Shown here piece by piece: positions 7,404 through 7,863 of a stretch of DNA of 7,863 nt. The translations under genes and the position numbers were made by a program. The stretch is taken from NCBI GenBank assembly GCA_022563075.1, contig JADFOC010000108.1, forward strand, positions 1 through 7,863, written 5' to 3'. The notes below the pieces were generated by a model. The model saw nothing but the letters and a program-made list of their open reading frames with translations, was not told the origin of the DNA and did not search any database. Position 1 is the first letter of the stretch. Every line of letters begins with the position of its first letter. This DNA comes from Pseudomonadota bacterium (GTDB taxonomy: Bacteria > Pseudomonadota > Gammaproteobacteria > Pseudomonadales > Pseudohongiellaceae).

Positions 7404-7863
7404 TACTGGGCTCCGTCATCATTTAACTGGTCTTCAAGGATCTCCAGCAGGGCTTCGGTGGCGGCAGGATAATCACGCAATCTGCGCAGGGCTCTGATGG
7501 CGGCACGCTGTACCGATTTATCGGAGCTACTACGATAAGCACCGAGTATAGCTGGCACCGCCGTTGCCAACTCGGTGTTGCCTAGCGCTCGAACAGAGGC
7601 CGCAATAAGTTGCACATCGGTTGCATCGGCCAATATTTGGCCGAGCACCTCGACCGCTTGTTGCGTCTTAGACCGGCCAATTCCGTTAATCGATGCCAGG
7701 CGGCCTGGTAAATTACTGCTGTTCAAATAGACATGCATTAATGCCGCTACCGCAATATTGTCTTCCCGATCGGCGATGCCTTCGATAGCGATAACTTCTG
7801 TTTTGGCATCGGTATCAGACAGCGCCACTTCGGTCATAAAATTGATGACCTCGGGGGAGTCGA
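7403..7863 (-). CDS. HEAT-repeat protein, 5' end beyond the right edge
   Basis: The frame is open to the right edge. An internal ATG exists at 7837, but residues upstream of it (DSPEVINF) fit the first helix of a HEAT repeat, so the gene very likely starts outside the window. Four to five repeats of about 32-34 residues are visible, each with a similar core: AVAALMHVY, AVEVLGQIL, AVPAILGAY and ATEALLEIL, the helices between them carrying Ala-rich cores such as AASVRALGN and RAAIRALRRL. It ends in an acidic tail. The stop codon overlaps the next start (TAATG), making it the upstream partner of the exported protein. The role is likely a scaffold or binding surface. I see no signal peptide or catalytic motif in the visible part. 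Confidence 0.8.
   Translation of the reverse strand, partial: DSPEVINFMTEVALSDTDAKTEVIAIEGIADREDNIAVAALMHVYLNSSNLPGRLASINGIGRSKTQQAVEVLGQILADATDVQLIAASVRALGNTELATAVPAILGAYRSSSDKSVQRAAIRALRRLRDYPAATEALLEILEDQLNDDGAQ

Noticed and set aside
1..7863. CRISPR array, tRNA or rRNA genes, complete insertion sequence
   Set aside because: No regularly spaced repeats, cloverleaf-like or rRNA stretches, or paired terminal repeats with a full transposase were seen.

Overview
The window looks like a chromosomal segment from a gammaproteobacterium. The basis is the order gcvT-gcvH-gcvP, a single-chain glycine decarboxylase whose motifs and C-terminus closely resemble the E. coli enzyme, and an IS200-like/RAYT-type protein of the kind common in that class. 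The assignment rests on family resemblance alone; no rRNA or other phylogenetic marker is present.

The plus strand holds the left fifth. An open reading frame cut by the left edge (to 598) encodes a diverged RAYT (Y1_Tnp) protein that has lost its HUH histidines. A 240-base spacer follows, with nested palindromes just after the stop codon and one candidate promoter. Then comes a polytopic membrane protein of unknown function (839-1807) with a C-terminal coiled coil. It ends only 13 bases from the end of gcvP, which converges on it.

The minus strand holds the rest, read right to left. First come HEAT-repeat genes: one cut by the right edge (7863-7403), a short exported protein coupled to it by a TAATG overlap (7403-7155), and a second HEAT-repeat frame (7107-6565). 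The last two may be halves of one frameshifted gene. After a 104-base gap come gcvT (6460-5372), gcvH (5347-4949) and gcvP (4781-1821).

The gcv genes encode three of the four glycine cleavage proteins. GcvP decarboxylates glycine onto the lipoyl arm of GcvH, and GcvT releases ammonia and passes the one-carbon unit to tetrahydrofolate. The L-protein (dihydrolipoyl dehydrogenase) is not here. The HEAT genes share the strand, but nothing in the sequence ties them to glycine metabolism.

The core of the window is ordinary metabolism. The points worth a second look are the HUH-less RAYT protein, the broken-looking exported HEAT gene, an altered motif in GcvT, and the unexplained gcvH-gcvP spacer.
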